Of a stretch of 64,000 nt of DNA, positions 50,416 to 59,479 are shown in pieces. The DNA comes from Chondrosia reniformis (taxonomy: Eukaryota > Porifera > Demospongiae > Chondrillida > Chondrillidae), in contig OX359197.1 of the NCBI GenBank assembly GCA_947172415.1, forward strand, positions 7,317,673 through 7,381,672. Direction: 5' to 3'. A program made the position numbers and the translations under genes. Below the pieces are notes generated by a model. That model worked only from the letters and a program-made list of their open reading frames with translations. It was not told the origin of the DNA and did not search any database. Numbering within the stretch: position 1 is the first letter of the stretch; the number at the start of each line of letters is the position of its first letter.

Positions 50416-52017
50416 ATGGCGACGTACAACAGACTTTTTCAGGCCAATGCTGCGAGTGAAAAGATTCAATCTCTGAAGCAATGCTGTGTTAATACGATTC
50501 TTTATAACGCAATTTCTGCCAGAAATGTGGCTTTGTTATCACCAACTAGCCTAGCCAAGCAGCTACTGAAGACAGCAGTTGAGGAGAACCGACTTGATTG
50601 GATACAAACGTTCTTTCGGGTTATCCCCACAGGAAAATTCTCTATTAATATTCATCATAATTTGGACCTCATATTTCCGCTCGTCTCCTTGTGCAGGGAG
50701 AGGCATGCATGGTTTAACGGTTATGCGATTCCTGGTATATGGGACATAAACGGAGTTGCAGCTCTATGTAGTGGCCTCTTATTAAGAAACACTGGGCGCC
50801 AATGCAGACAGCTGGAGCTAGATTTATCATGTATAACAGTTTCTAATGAAAATCAATTACAATACATAAAGTTGTTGACAGATCTGTTACCTATTCAAAC
50901 TTCCTTGCAGCCAAAATCTCATAGCCATGAGTTGAGTGACTCACTTAACTTGCGTGTTTACTGTCAGGTGAGAGGGTCTGTACTGTGGAGGATCAGACAC
51001 CTTGTCTTGGCATCTGTCCAGCCTTGTGTTTGTGTTGTTTACGTTGATTGCAGTGAAATGACACTAAAGGAAGCAGAAGAGCTTGTTAGGAACAATGGGC
51101 ACTACTTAAGAGGATTAACTTTATCGATAAAACTTGAGAAACCAACCAAATGTTATTTAAACTTTTTTGAAATTTGTTCAAAAATTCAATTAAAGGAGTT
51201 ACACATCAAATTAGATACTAAAGGAGGGATTTCTCGCTTTGTTACTGCTGAAGAACCTGCCAGTCTACTAGCCAGTGTTGCTCAATTAAAGAACTTAGAA
51301 ACAATGACATACTCCCCACAAAATCTCTTTTGTGAGGAGAACAAAAAAGATCCTTTATTGACCAAACTATTGCTACCACTGCGCTCCATGCAGATTGCTA
51401 ACTTTAATCAACACTGCCACAAGTTCTGTCCATCCAAAGTAGCAGTAGAAGATGTCACAGCAATGCTGTATAACCAGTCTACCTCTTTGGAGCAACTGAT
51501 GATTTGTGGACAAGTTTATCCAAAAACTCAATCAAAACCAAAATGTACAGAAGATGTGTTATACAAAGAGTTATCTGACAGTTGTGGTTTGAGTTGCAAA
51601 CTAACCATTTTAACATTAGTTAAAGCCAGTGGGGAACACATAAACCATACCAGATTCATTCTGTTGATGGAGGCTGTGTCCTGTATTCCCAATCTGAAAT
51701 GTTTATATTGGATTGAACATGGAAACTTGATGATAGGCCATCTAAGAAAAATTGGAAAACTGTTATCTCAAAAATGGACACAATTGGAGAAGTGGCATTT
51801 TGACTCGTGTGGCAGTCATCTTTTAGTGTTCCTCACACAAGAAACGTATGAGTCCCTCGCAGCAGATGATGACAACTTGAAGCTACTGGTTCAGAATGTA
51901 GTTGGAAATCAACATGCGGATGAGCAAAGTGCAACTGTCATTGTAAAGCTCAAATGTGCACATGTTCAAAACTGGCTGAAGAGGATTAGACCCACAGTGG
52001 ACATTACAATAAGCTAG
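50416..52017 (+). CDS. Leucine-rich-repeat-like protein, possibly LRRC14/LRRC41/PRAME type, 533 aa
   Basis: Single-exon ORF starting MATYNRLFQANAASEKIQ in good context (caatATGGC). The N-terminal quarter is helical (PTSLAKQLLKTAVEENRLDW, then FPLVSLC), resembling the start of PRAME and LRRC14 proteins and possibly a BC-box for Elongin/Cullin binding. The rest holds irregular leucine-rich segments: CRQLELDLSCITV, LRGLTLSIKL, IQLKELHIKL, LKNLETMTYS, SLEQLMICGQVY and IPNLKCLYWIE. No signal peptide or membrane segment is seen, so it is probably cytosolic or nuclear. The LRR nature is fairly clear from the L..L.L spacing; orthology is a guess. It shares a 97-bp promoter with EB1. Confidence 0.7.
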   Translation: MATYNRLFQANAASEKIQSLKQCCVNTILYNAISARNVALLSPTSLAKQLLKTAVEENRLDWIQTFFRVIPTGKFSINIHHNLDLIFPLVSLCRERHAWFNGYAIPGIWDINGVAALCSGLLLRNTGRQCRQLELDLSCITVSNENQLQYIKLLTDLLPIQTSLQPKSHSHELSDSLNLRVYCQVRGSVLWRIRHLVLASVQPCVCVVYVDCSEMTLKEAEELVRNNGHYLRGLTLSIKLEKPTKCYLNFFEICSKIQLKELHIKLDTKGGISRFVTAEEPASLLASVAQLKNLETMTYSPQNLFCEENKKDPLLTKLLLPLRSMQIANFNQHCHKFCPSKVAVEDVTAMLYNQSTSLEQLMICGQVYPKTQSKPKCTEDVLYKELSDSCGLSCKLTILTLVKASGEHINHTRFILLMEAVSCIPNLKCLYWIEHGNLMIGHLRKIGKLLSQKWTQLEKWHFDSCGSHLLVFLTQETYESLAADDDNLKLLVQNVVGNQHADEQSATVIVKLKCAHVQNWLKRIRPTVDITIS

Positions 52018-52077
52018 CTAGACTTGAAACATTAGAAACATTAAAACTATGGTCTTTAATTCGTCTGATCATACTGT

Positions 52078-52083
52078 CACGTG
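52078..52083. promoter_or_regulatory. CACGTG palindrome upstream of the Gfo/Idh-like gene
   Basis: CACGTG lies 43 bp upstream of the ATG at 52126, a position like that of the other E-box hexamers in this window. Confidence 0.45.
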
Positions 52084-52125
52084 CACACATTCGTTTCCCC
52101 GAAATTTTTCTTTCCTCCGATAAAA

Positions 52126-52836
52126 ATGTCTGCTCTAAAGATAGCCTATATCGGTGCTGGAGCAGTTAATTTTGGAGGAGCGGAAGGTCCTTGGAATCAT
52201 TCCGCTCGTCTGGAGAAGCTGGGTGGCGTCCATTTTGTAGCCATAGTAGATCCGTTAGTCGAAAGAGCTAAATCCTTGCTGGAGACGAAGCTAAAGGGAC
52301 CTTCAGCTTCGATGTACTCGGAATGCTGCGTCCTTCCTTCCTACAAAGATGTCCTAAAAATGGAGGCGCGTACTAAACCGGACGCAGTGTTCGTCGGTGA
52401 GAGATACTGCACCTGTGGCCATGGCACTGCTGCATACATAATATACCTGATGATACGATACGGAGCAGACCGAACAGACCTTAACAACCATTCGTGCTAA
52501 TAAAGCAGTGATCTAACTAATCATAAACCCTTGATATATGTGTTAGCCCAACCATGGCTATGCTATAGTAATTACACTATATCTCTATCATCAGACATGC
52601 CAACAGGTCTTTGCAGAGGGGTGATAAAGTGGTAGATTGATGATGAGATTGTCTGTTTCTTGCTAGGTGTCCCTCCCTTTGTGCATGGCTCATTGGAAGA
52701 AGGACATGATATAGAGCTAGAGTTTGTGAGAGCAGGGATACATGTATTTGTGGAGAAGCCAGTGTCAGTGGTCCCACCAGAGAGGTTTAGGGAGTATGTG
52801 CAGGCAGTCGTTGAGGAGCAGCAGAAGATTATATAA
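52126..52836 (+). pseudogene. Gfo/Idh/MocA-type oxidoreductase, truncated after the NAD domain
   Basis: Two exons, 52126-52396 and 52667-52836, join in phase to give 146 aa. MSALKIAYIGAGAVNFGG is a Rossmann NAD(P)-binding start, and exon 2 gives GVPPFVHG, ELEFVRAGIHVFVEKPVSV, the conserved EKP motif with its catalytic-site Lys. Family proteins are usually above 330 aa and carry a second substrate-binding domain after this point. Here the frame ends at TAA right after VVEEQQKII, and a hairpin element (52848-52896) starts 12 bp later. Either the 3' half was lost, or the protein is a short cofactor-binding remnant. The pieces before the break look intact. Confidence 0.65.
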
Positions 52837-52847
52837 TCCTGTACTAA

Positions 52848-52896
52848 TGCTGGTGCTTAACCACTTTAGTATACAAAAAGTGGTTAAGCACCGTCA
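52848..52896. repeat. Hairpin with ggtgcttaaccac arms
   Basis: ggtgcttaaccactt and its complement face each other around tagtatacaaa. The arms resemble those of the three tandem hairpins at 53440-53725 (gtgctta...ttaagcac), so they belong to one family. Confidence 0.8.
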
Positions 52897-53058
52897 AGTA
52901 TAGTACACATTTAGTACACAGACTGCAACTATATAATAGTATAAATTTAAGCACCAGCTATTATTACTTAATAAAAGTATTTATTATAAGTAACAACGCC
53001 GAGTTAGCATACTCACGCCAAGTTACTCGAGGTTTTTCGTCCATATTTTCTTTCTTTA

Positions 53059-53287
53059 ATGGCCTGCAGCAAATCCAGGGTTGACTTAAAGAGGAAGAAC
53101 AATAGATTTTGGAAAGCGTTATGTTTGAAGGTTCGATTAATAGCCCGGGGTATAGCTGTTCTTCAAGCGATGATTAAAGTTTTAATTTACTTCTGTATTT
53201 AGGCTTGTAAATGGAATGAAACCTTGAACGACGATGTAGACAGTTTTGTTTTAATCCGTTTAGGACAGAAAAGTGTCGAATTTATGG
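53059..53287 (+). CDS. Possible two-exon gene fragment, unrecognised
   Basis: 53059-53130 reads MACSKSRVDLKRKNNRFWKA and four more residues up to a weak GT; 53203-53287 follows an acceptor (tgtatttag) and reads ACKWNETLNDDVDSFVLIRL and on to a good donor (ggtaagc). Phases agree, giving 52 codons with no stop. No further exon is seen, because hairpin and inverted-repeat elements occupy the next kilobase. I do not recognise it; it may be the start of a gene cut by these elements, or chance. Confidence 0.25.
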
Positions 53288-53439
53288 GTAAGCCTGCTAA
53301 TCTTCAGTGTCTACCATAATGATGATCATTAATGAATACTAATAATAGCAAGATGACTGATAATAAAAGTTGATAAGGTACAAATTAATCGTGTATACGT
53401 AGCATAGGATGGTGCTTTGGGGGCGATTGGTAGACACCT

Positions 53440-53725
53440 GAATACACTTAACTGTTGTTAGTGCTTGCCGGTGCTTAGAGCAAAAAGTGTCTTAAGCACC
53501 GGCAAGCTTATAAGATGGGTGTAGGACAATTGCCAGACAACTGGACCCCCTTAACTGTCAGTTTAGGGCTTACCGGTGCTTAGAGCAAAAAGTGACTTAA
53601 GCACCAGCAAGCTGATAAGATGGGTGTAGGACAATTGCCAGACAACTGAACCCCCTTAACTGTTAGTTTAGGGCTTGCCGGTGTTTAGAGCAAAAAGTGA
53701 CTTAAGCACCTGCAAGCTTATAAGA
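53440..53725. repeat. Tandem hairpin repeat (about 117 bp, 2.5 units)
   Basis: Each unit holds cttgccggtgcttagagcaa, a short loop, and cttaagcaccggcaag, followed by ataagatgggtgtaggacaa. Substitutions in one arm (for instance gtgctta to gtgttta) are not always matched in the other. Confidence 0.88.
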
Positions 53726-53733
53726 CCGGTACT

Positions 53734-54310
53734 GGTGTCACAGGATATTTTATCCCCCGTGTATTTATCCGCCCGGATAGTATAAAGTATCCTGGTGGAT
53801 AAACGAAACTAGGAAATTTATCCTACTCTAGGATAATTTATCCTATACTCTACGATTTAAGCATATCATCATGAAATCCTTTAGATACATAAGAAGCAAC
53901 CTTTGGCTGAAAAGGGGATACGATTTTAGGATTTTCAGCCATCCTCACGGCTAACGATAAGCAAGTATTGAGACAGCAGGCCGAGAAATTTGATGAACGA
54001 AACGGTGTTCTATTTCGAAAAACCGTGAAGAATGACACGGGAGAGGTGGTGATGCAGCGAGTGATCACAAGCTTATTATCATTAATAATAAACATTCGTG
54101 TATGCTAAATGATTAGGATAAATTATCCATAGGCCAGTATATTTCATCCCCCAGATAAAATATCCTAGGATATACTATCCTAGAGTAGGATATAATTTCC
54201 TAGGGTAGGATAAATTTTCCTCGGATAAAGTATCCCAGGGAGATATTTTTTTCCTGGAAATTTTATCTGGGGGGATAAAATACACGGGGGATAAAATATC
54301 CTGTGACACC
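53734..54310. mobile_element. Terminal-inverted-repeat transposon, non-autonomous, 577 bp
   Basis: Both ends begin GGTGTCACAGGATATTTTAT and stay paired for about 40 bp with one indel. The flanks are GGTACT at 53728-53733 and 54311-54316, a 6-bp target duplication. Many aggata/tatcc subrepeats lie in the inner flanks. The middle (about 53940-54070, plus strand) can be read as DKQVLRQQAEKFDERNGVLF followed by RKTVKND, reminiscent of the region before integrase domains in retroelements, but it is a fragment. No transposase is encoded. Confidence 0.85.
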
Positions 54311-54337
54311 GGTACTCTAGCCACTGCGTATAGTAAA

Positions 54338-57001
54338 ATGGCGACATGGCTGGTGACTCTCCTTGCATCATTATTCGTAAGTAAAGTTGCTGGACGTTTT
54401 GACCGTCCCATTAACGTAGACCCAGCGCTAGACTGCGCCATCAAGAACTTGGCTTGGGAGTACGCGAGGAAACTGCAACCGTATAGGGGAGGAATACAGC
54501 CTGTGTTCGACGCTCTACAACTGCAAAGTTGTAACATCTCTTCCTTCAGACCTGCAGCTACTAGTCGTAGTAAAAATAAATCTCCCAGATTGACTCATCA
54601 TTCGGCACCGGCTATCACAATATACGCGGATAGTGTTCACGGTAGAGACACGAATAGAGGAACTATAGACAGTCCAGTGCAGTCTCTAGTGCGAGCAGTC
54701 GAACTGACTCGGCAAGTGAGCCCGGGCAAAGTAAAGCAAATATACTTGCGAGGCGGCACATTTTACTTGGAAGAGCCAATCGAATTAGGCGTCCAAGATA
54801 GCTTCTTAACAATCTCTGGCTACGAGAGGGAGCATGCTATAGTGAGTGGAGGAAGAGAGTATCAGTTTACATGGAAGCAGTACAAGATGGGAATGGGTCC
54901 CAATCTCATTGGAACAAGTCTCCTCGAAGATACTTCAAATGGGCCAGGGAGATTGCATGTGAAATTAGCTAATCCTGCCAAGGTGTCTGATGTGAAGTCA
55001 TGTCGGAGAGCCTGTGAGGAGGATAAGGAATGCATTGCCTTCACTTTCCAATCATCCACCTCACCTCCTTCCTCCTCAAAGAGCTGCTTCCTTAGGACCG
55101 GTGGAGTAGCAACTCACAGTCGTTGTCCCTATTGTGTCAGCGGGAAGAAACTGAATATTGTGTATGCCGATCTCTCTTCCCAGAACCCCAACTCATTCAC
55201 CTCTCTCTTCATAGATGGAAGGCGAGCAGTCAGAGCACGGTACCCAGATGGGAATCCTGAGACAATGGGTCTCCACACCAATCCAACAGGCTATGTGGAC
55301 AAAGCTGAAAAATGGCTGCCTCCTAAGAGCTACCCACCCGCTACTGAAATACATATTAAGTCACCACAGAGAAATGGAACTAAATTTCCAACATTCGAAA
55401 TAGGAATTGGTGGTCCTGTAGAAGCCTTTGATCCTCCCGAGTCCTACTGGGGCTTAAAGAAGCCAGTAGGGGGCGGGGCCGCCACTTATGAGATTACAAC
55501 TGGTCTGGTCTACAGTTCTGACGTTGGATTTGTGAACCGTACATGGAGCAGGCCTGACACTGGTGTTGTACACGCCTTCCACTGTAGGCACTGGGGAAAC
55601 TGGCAGTTTAAGCTTTCTGACAGAAATATGAGCAAAAGAGAGCTAATTTTTGCTTACGGGGGATTCCAAGAAGCTCGCGGTTGCAAGTCTGGTGCAGAGT
55701 GGTATGTAGAAAACATTTTTGAAGAGCTTGATTCTCCAGGAGAATGGTACTACAATGAAACAGAAGAGAAACTCTATTTCTATCCAAATGGGTCTCTACC
55801 ACACAATGGCATAGGTTCAGTGATGGATACCCTGTTCAGTGTGCGAGGCACAATGGAGTCACCTGTGCTTAATGTCACCTTAATGAATATAGAACTAGCA
55901 CACACTGCTACAACCTTCTTGGAGGGTCACGAGGTACCCAGTGGAGGAGACTGGGCAGTTCAGAGGAAAGGAACCGTGCTAGTTGAAGGGGCTATCAACT
56001 TTGTCCTTCAGAACTGTCTCCTAAATGCTCCTGGTGGTAACGGCCTGTGTCTGAGTAACTATGTGAGGAATGCAGTTATACAGGATAACGAGATTGTGTG
56101 GTCAGGAGCCAGTGGTATTGTCTCTCTTGGGTCAGCTGATCTCTTGGATGGTACCCTAGGCACTCAGCCCCGGGGGACACAAATATTGCGAAATCTGATT
56201 CATGAGAATGGCGTATATGGAAAACAAACTGCGTCCTACATGCAAGCATTATCTTGTCAGACAGAACTGGTTGGGAATGTCTTCTTCAACGGTCCACGGG
56301 GAGGTATTAATTTTAACGATGGCTTTGGAGGAGGTAACTTATTGAAGAACAATTTGGTCTTCAATCATGTAAGGGAGACCACTGCCCACGGTCCCTTCAA
56401 CTCTTGGGATAGGCTGCCCTACTTGACTAAAGTGAAAAATGAAGACAAGCCTTCACTGTATCCAGCCCAGTCGACCATCACTAGGAACTTTCTTATCAGC
56501 AACTACCTCTCCACCTGGCCTCTAGACCATGATGATGGCTCGTCATTTTATAATGACACCTACAACTTCCTGATATACGGGGGATATAAAGGTAGCAACG
56601 GACACGGTAAGAAGGCGCTGAACAACATCTACGTATATCCCGATGCCATCCATGCTAGCCACTTCTTTAGAATGCCATATTGTGCTGTGTCATGGGGTGC
56701 CACAGCTACTAAATCCACTCCTGCAAGCTGGCACGAAGTGTGGGCCAACAATACATGTATTACTGGTAGTCCAAATGTATATGAATTTGCACCGTGCAAC
56801 ACCCAAGATGCTGATGACATGCCGATCACTGCTAACAACACATTCTATGCTCCCAAACATTTCATCTACATTGAGTGCCATAAAGCCAACCTGACACTGG
56901 AGGAATACCAGCGGTATGGCTTTGACTTGGGATCAGTGGTGCTTGATCCGGTCGGTACTGATGTGATTGTAAAATGGGGAAGGGACATACTAAACTTTTG
57001 A
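54338..57001 (+). CDS. Secreted right-handed parallel beta-helix protein, intronless, 887 aa
   Basis: One uninterrupted ORF. MATWLVTLLASLFVSKVAG is a signal peptide. Residues about 95-170 (YADSVHGRDTNRGTIDSP, IYLRGGTFYLEEPIEL, SGYEREHAIVSGG) match the first coils of the secreted pectate-lyase-fold proteins common in bacteria. A Cys-rich insert (about 222-270, SCRRACEEDKECIAFTF) resembles a PAN/apple module. The C-terminal half contains beta-helix coils (VQRKGTVLVEGAINFVLQN, GNGLCLSNYVRNAVIQDNE, SGASGIVSL, GGINFNDGFGGGNLLKNN). Many N-glycosylation sequons occur. The fold usually binds or cleaves polysaccharides; no catalytic residues could be assigned. The gene starts 28 bp after a transposon. 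Being intronless among intron-rich genes, it may be a transferred gene or a retrocopy; this is unproven. Confidence 0.82.
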   Translation: MATWLVTLLASLFVSKVAGRFDRPINVDPALDCAIKNLAWEYARKLQPYRGGIQPVFDALQLQSCNISSFRPAATSRSKNKSPRLTHHSAPAITIYADSVHGRDTNRGTIDSPVQSLVRAVELTRQVSPGKVKQIYLRGGTFYLEEPIELGVQDSFLTISGYEREHAIVSGGREYQFTWKQYKMGMGPNLIGTSLLEDTSNGPGRLHVKLANPAKVSDVKSCRRACEEDKECIAFTFQSSTSPPSSSKSCFLRTGGVATHSRCPYCVSGKKLNIVYADLSSQNPNSFTSLFIDGRRAVRARYPDGNPETMGLHTNPTGYVDKAEKWLPPKSYPPATEIHIKSPQRNGTKFPTFEIGIGGPVEAFDPPESYWGLKKPVGGGAATYEITTGLVYSSDVGFVNRTWSRPDTGVVHAFHCRHWGNWQFKLSDRNMSKRELIFAYGGFQEARGCKSGAEWYVENIFEELDSPGEWYYNETEEKLYFYPNGSLPHNGIGSVMDTLFSVRGTMESPVLNVTLMNIELAHTATTFLEGHEVPSGGDWAVQRKGTVLVEGAINFVLQNCLLNAPGGNGLCLSNYVRNAVIQDNEIVWSGASGIVSLGSADLLDGTLGTQPRGTQILRNLIHENGVYGKQTASYMQALSCQTELVGNVFFNGPRGGINFNDGFGGGNLLKNNLVFNHVRETTAHGPFNSWDRLPYLTKVKNEDKPSLYPAQSTITRNFLISNYLSTWPLDHDDGSSFYNDTYNFLIYGGYKGSNGHGKKALNNIYVYPDAIHASHFFRMPYCAVSWGATATKSTPASWHEVWANNTCITGSPNVYEFAPCNTQDADDMPITANNTFYAPKHFIYIECHKANLTLEEYQRYGFDLGSVVLDPVGTDVIVKWGRDILNF

Positions 57002-57668
57002 TTACCTTTCCAATTACTGTATAACTTTTTCACCCTCAACTCATCAATTACTATAACTGATATTCTTTCTAAAATTTACTGTTTGTTCAAGTGGGTTCAT
57101 TCATTATATCATTTTACGTGGTCTTAATAAGTTTGTCAATTTAAGCACTAAACAGTTAGAGGATTGTTGGCTAAATTTTCTGTCGGACATTCATTTTCAA
57201 AGATAACATCAAAAGCTACAATAGATTGGGAAGTTCCTTATCATACATATATACCTCATATAATATATCTCATATGTATATTGATATTATATACATATAT
57301 AAAATATTTTTCTGCACAATCACAGGATCAAGTCTCAGGTTTTAGATAACATGAAACTCTTTTGAAATGCCAGGTTTCAAAAGGTATGAAAGTATGTATA
57401 AACACATGAGAAGGGGGAAACCTTTGAAACCTGGCTGTTCAAGAAGTTTCAAATAGGTTTCATGCCATATAAAACCTGAGATTTGATCCTGTGTAATTTC
57501 ACAGGTTCATGAATATGAGTACACCTGAAATTGAAATTACAAACAAGCTTATTTATAAATTAATTTTCTGTTATATTATTTGATGAGTTTGCTGCATGAG
57601 TTGACATATAATCACTCCCATTTCTGTATATTTATTATTGTGTGTAGTACAGGTATACATTTTCTTGA
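57002..57668. other. Intergenic with inverted-repeat element
   Basis: 3' flank of the beta-helix gene and of the kinase-only Src paralogue. Apart from the inverted repeat at 57321-57493, no feature was recognised. Confidence 0.5.
57321..57493. mobile_element. Inverted-repeat (MITE-like) element, 173 bp
   Basis: The ends cacaggatcaagtctcaggt and its near complement at 57470-57493 (aaacctgagatttgatcctgtg) pair, and the inner segments (catgaaac...gtttcatg, ccaggtttcaaa...tttgaaacctgg) continue the fold. A half copy lies in the intron of the neighbouring kinase at 58237-58300. Confidence 0.85.
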
Positions 57669-58986
57669 TTATGCAATTTCAATTGTTTCAGTTCCATCTT
57701 TGTAAAAGTAGAATTCCTCAAGAGACCACTGGAGTGTCTCGAATGTAGGTCTGCTTAGAGGTTCTTCCTTCCAGCACTCCAGCATCAGATTGTACAGCTT
57801 ATCTGGACAATTGTGGGGGCGTGGCATTCGATAGCCTACAGGCACTTTCTCCAAGACCTGCTGGTTGTTCATACCAGCATAGGGAAATCTTCCATATGTG
57901 ATTACCTCGTACAAGAGAATACCAAATGACCAGACATCAGACTTGATGGAGAAGCGGTTGTACATTATGGCTTCAGGTGCCGTCCATTTAATGGGAAACT
58001 ATATATAACATGAATAACAATATTATAATAGGTGTTTGTATATATGTAATATACGTATTATATATAATGAAAAGTATATATATATATCTTTCCTTTTCAT
58101 GTATATACTCCACCTGTATTTGATTAATTACACGAGTGCATATGGACACCCAATCTGAATCCAAATTATACATAATATAGTACATAGTATATAATAATAA
58201 TAATATAGGTCAGATGATAATAATATAAAAAGCATGCACAGGATCAAGTCTCAGGTTTAAGAAAGCATGAAACCTATTTGAAACTCTTTTGAACTACCTG
58301 TATATATAGCTACTGTACTCTGATAATATTAAGATAACATTGTGTCCATATACATTTACATATTGTGCATCATATTTATGAATGACCTTTTCACCCTGGT
58401 GTGCTTCATAAATATCTTCATCAATCAGTCTTGCCAGGCCAAAGTGTGCTACTTTGCAGATGAGGTTCTCACCAACCAACACATTTCTTGCTGCGAGATC
58501 ACGGTGTATGAAAGACTGTGCCTCCAGATAAGCCATTCCTGCTGCCACTTGAGAGGACATATCAATCAGTTGGTTCTCTTTCAGTGAACGACCATCATTC
58601 CTTAAGTAATCCAGTAAGCTACCATGCTTCATCAACTCTGTGACTATATATATTGGCTCCTCTTTAGTGCATACAGCATACAATTGGATGAGCTTTGGGT
58701 GACGGAGGCGGATCATGAGCTGTGCTTCTTGTAGGAACTCTGTGATCGGCATAGTTCCTTCCTTTAAGGTCTTAATGGCTACATTGGTCTTGTTGTTCCA
58801 CATCCCATGCCACACTTCACCAAACTGGCCAGCCCCCAATTTCTTTACAAATCTGAGAGTACTTCGATCAATCTCACACTCCTTAAAACTGTCCCCTGAT
58901 AGGCCATTTGTTTCAGTACTAGTAACCCCTCTGGTCTGTTTTCCCTTATTTGGTGTAGCAATCATCTCTCCTGGCTGAGCTGCCAT
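57669..58986 (-). CDS. Kinase-only Src paralogue D with HFG motif, likely pseudokinase, 309 aa
   Basis: Two exons, 58986-58387 and 57998-57669, join in phase (930 nt). Unlike kinases B, C and E it has no SH3, no SH2 and no N-terminal Gly: a 40-residue lead ([17 protein letters not shown]...) runs straight into the kinase domain. GAGQFGEV, the AIKTL Lys and HRDLAARN are intact, but DFG is HFG (GCA CAC TTT GGC, read on the minus strand near 58433-58444), losing the Mg-binding Asp. The tail ends TETIEIA without the usual regulatory Tyr. The exon and even the first 85 bp of the intron are nearly identical to kinase B, so this is a recent inverted partial copy. It may be a dominant scaffold, an RNA-level relic, or a decaying gene. 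Confidence 0.83.
58237..58300. mobile_element. Half copy of the 57321 inverted-repeat element
   Basis: cacaggatcaagtctcaggt, then aagcatgaaacctatttgaa, lies in the intron of kinase D. Only one arm is present. Confidence 0.75.
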
Positions 58987-59479
58987 CAGTAATACTGATT
59001 AAATAAGAGAAGCTTTGAAATATTTACACTCACTTAGAAAAACATATATTAAAAGTGAAATGATATCACTTCAAATTCTACTAGGAAACAGCTGCTGTTA
59101 GTCCAGAGGTGTCAGATTCAATGTCATATTATTATTATCATTATGCATACATACGGTACATATATTTATTATAAAAATTTTGGCCAGTAAAATTATCTTT
59201 GCAGATATTAAACTAATGTAATTATGCTTAAAAATGAATGATATTACCATGGTGATACAAAAAATTGAAACAGAGAAGAGTAAATCAGGACAAGTACAAG
59301 TACACTGTACACTGCTGTTCTAATACAAAAAGACAGTTTGAATGAGATACCAATTGCAATGCTTAAAGACAACTGCAGTACATGTAAGCAATATTAAAAT
59401 TACATGATGAATCCTCAGCTGCTAATACACTGTGTTAGACAGTCACAGAATTTAGTAGAAATTTGGGTCAAAAGCGTCA
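58987..59479. other. Intergenic between Src paralogues D and E
   Basis: AT-rich. No SH3 or SH2 exon was found here on either strand, which supports reading kinase D as a kinase-only gene. Confidence 0.6.

Noticed and set aside
53015-53044. Tiny minus-strand exon MDEKPRVTWR before a GTGAGT, 15 bp from the plus-strand ATG at 53059
   Set aside because: Only ten codons, and no second exon could be found to the left; too little support to call a gene.
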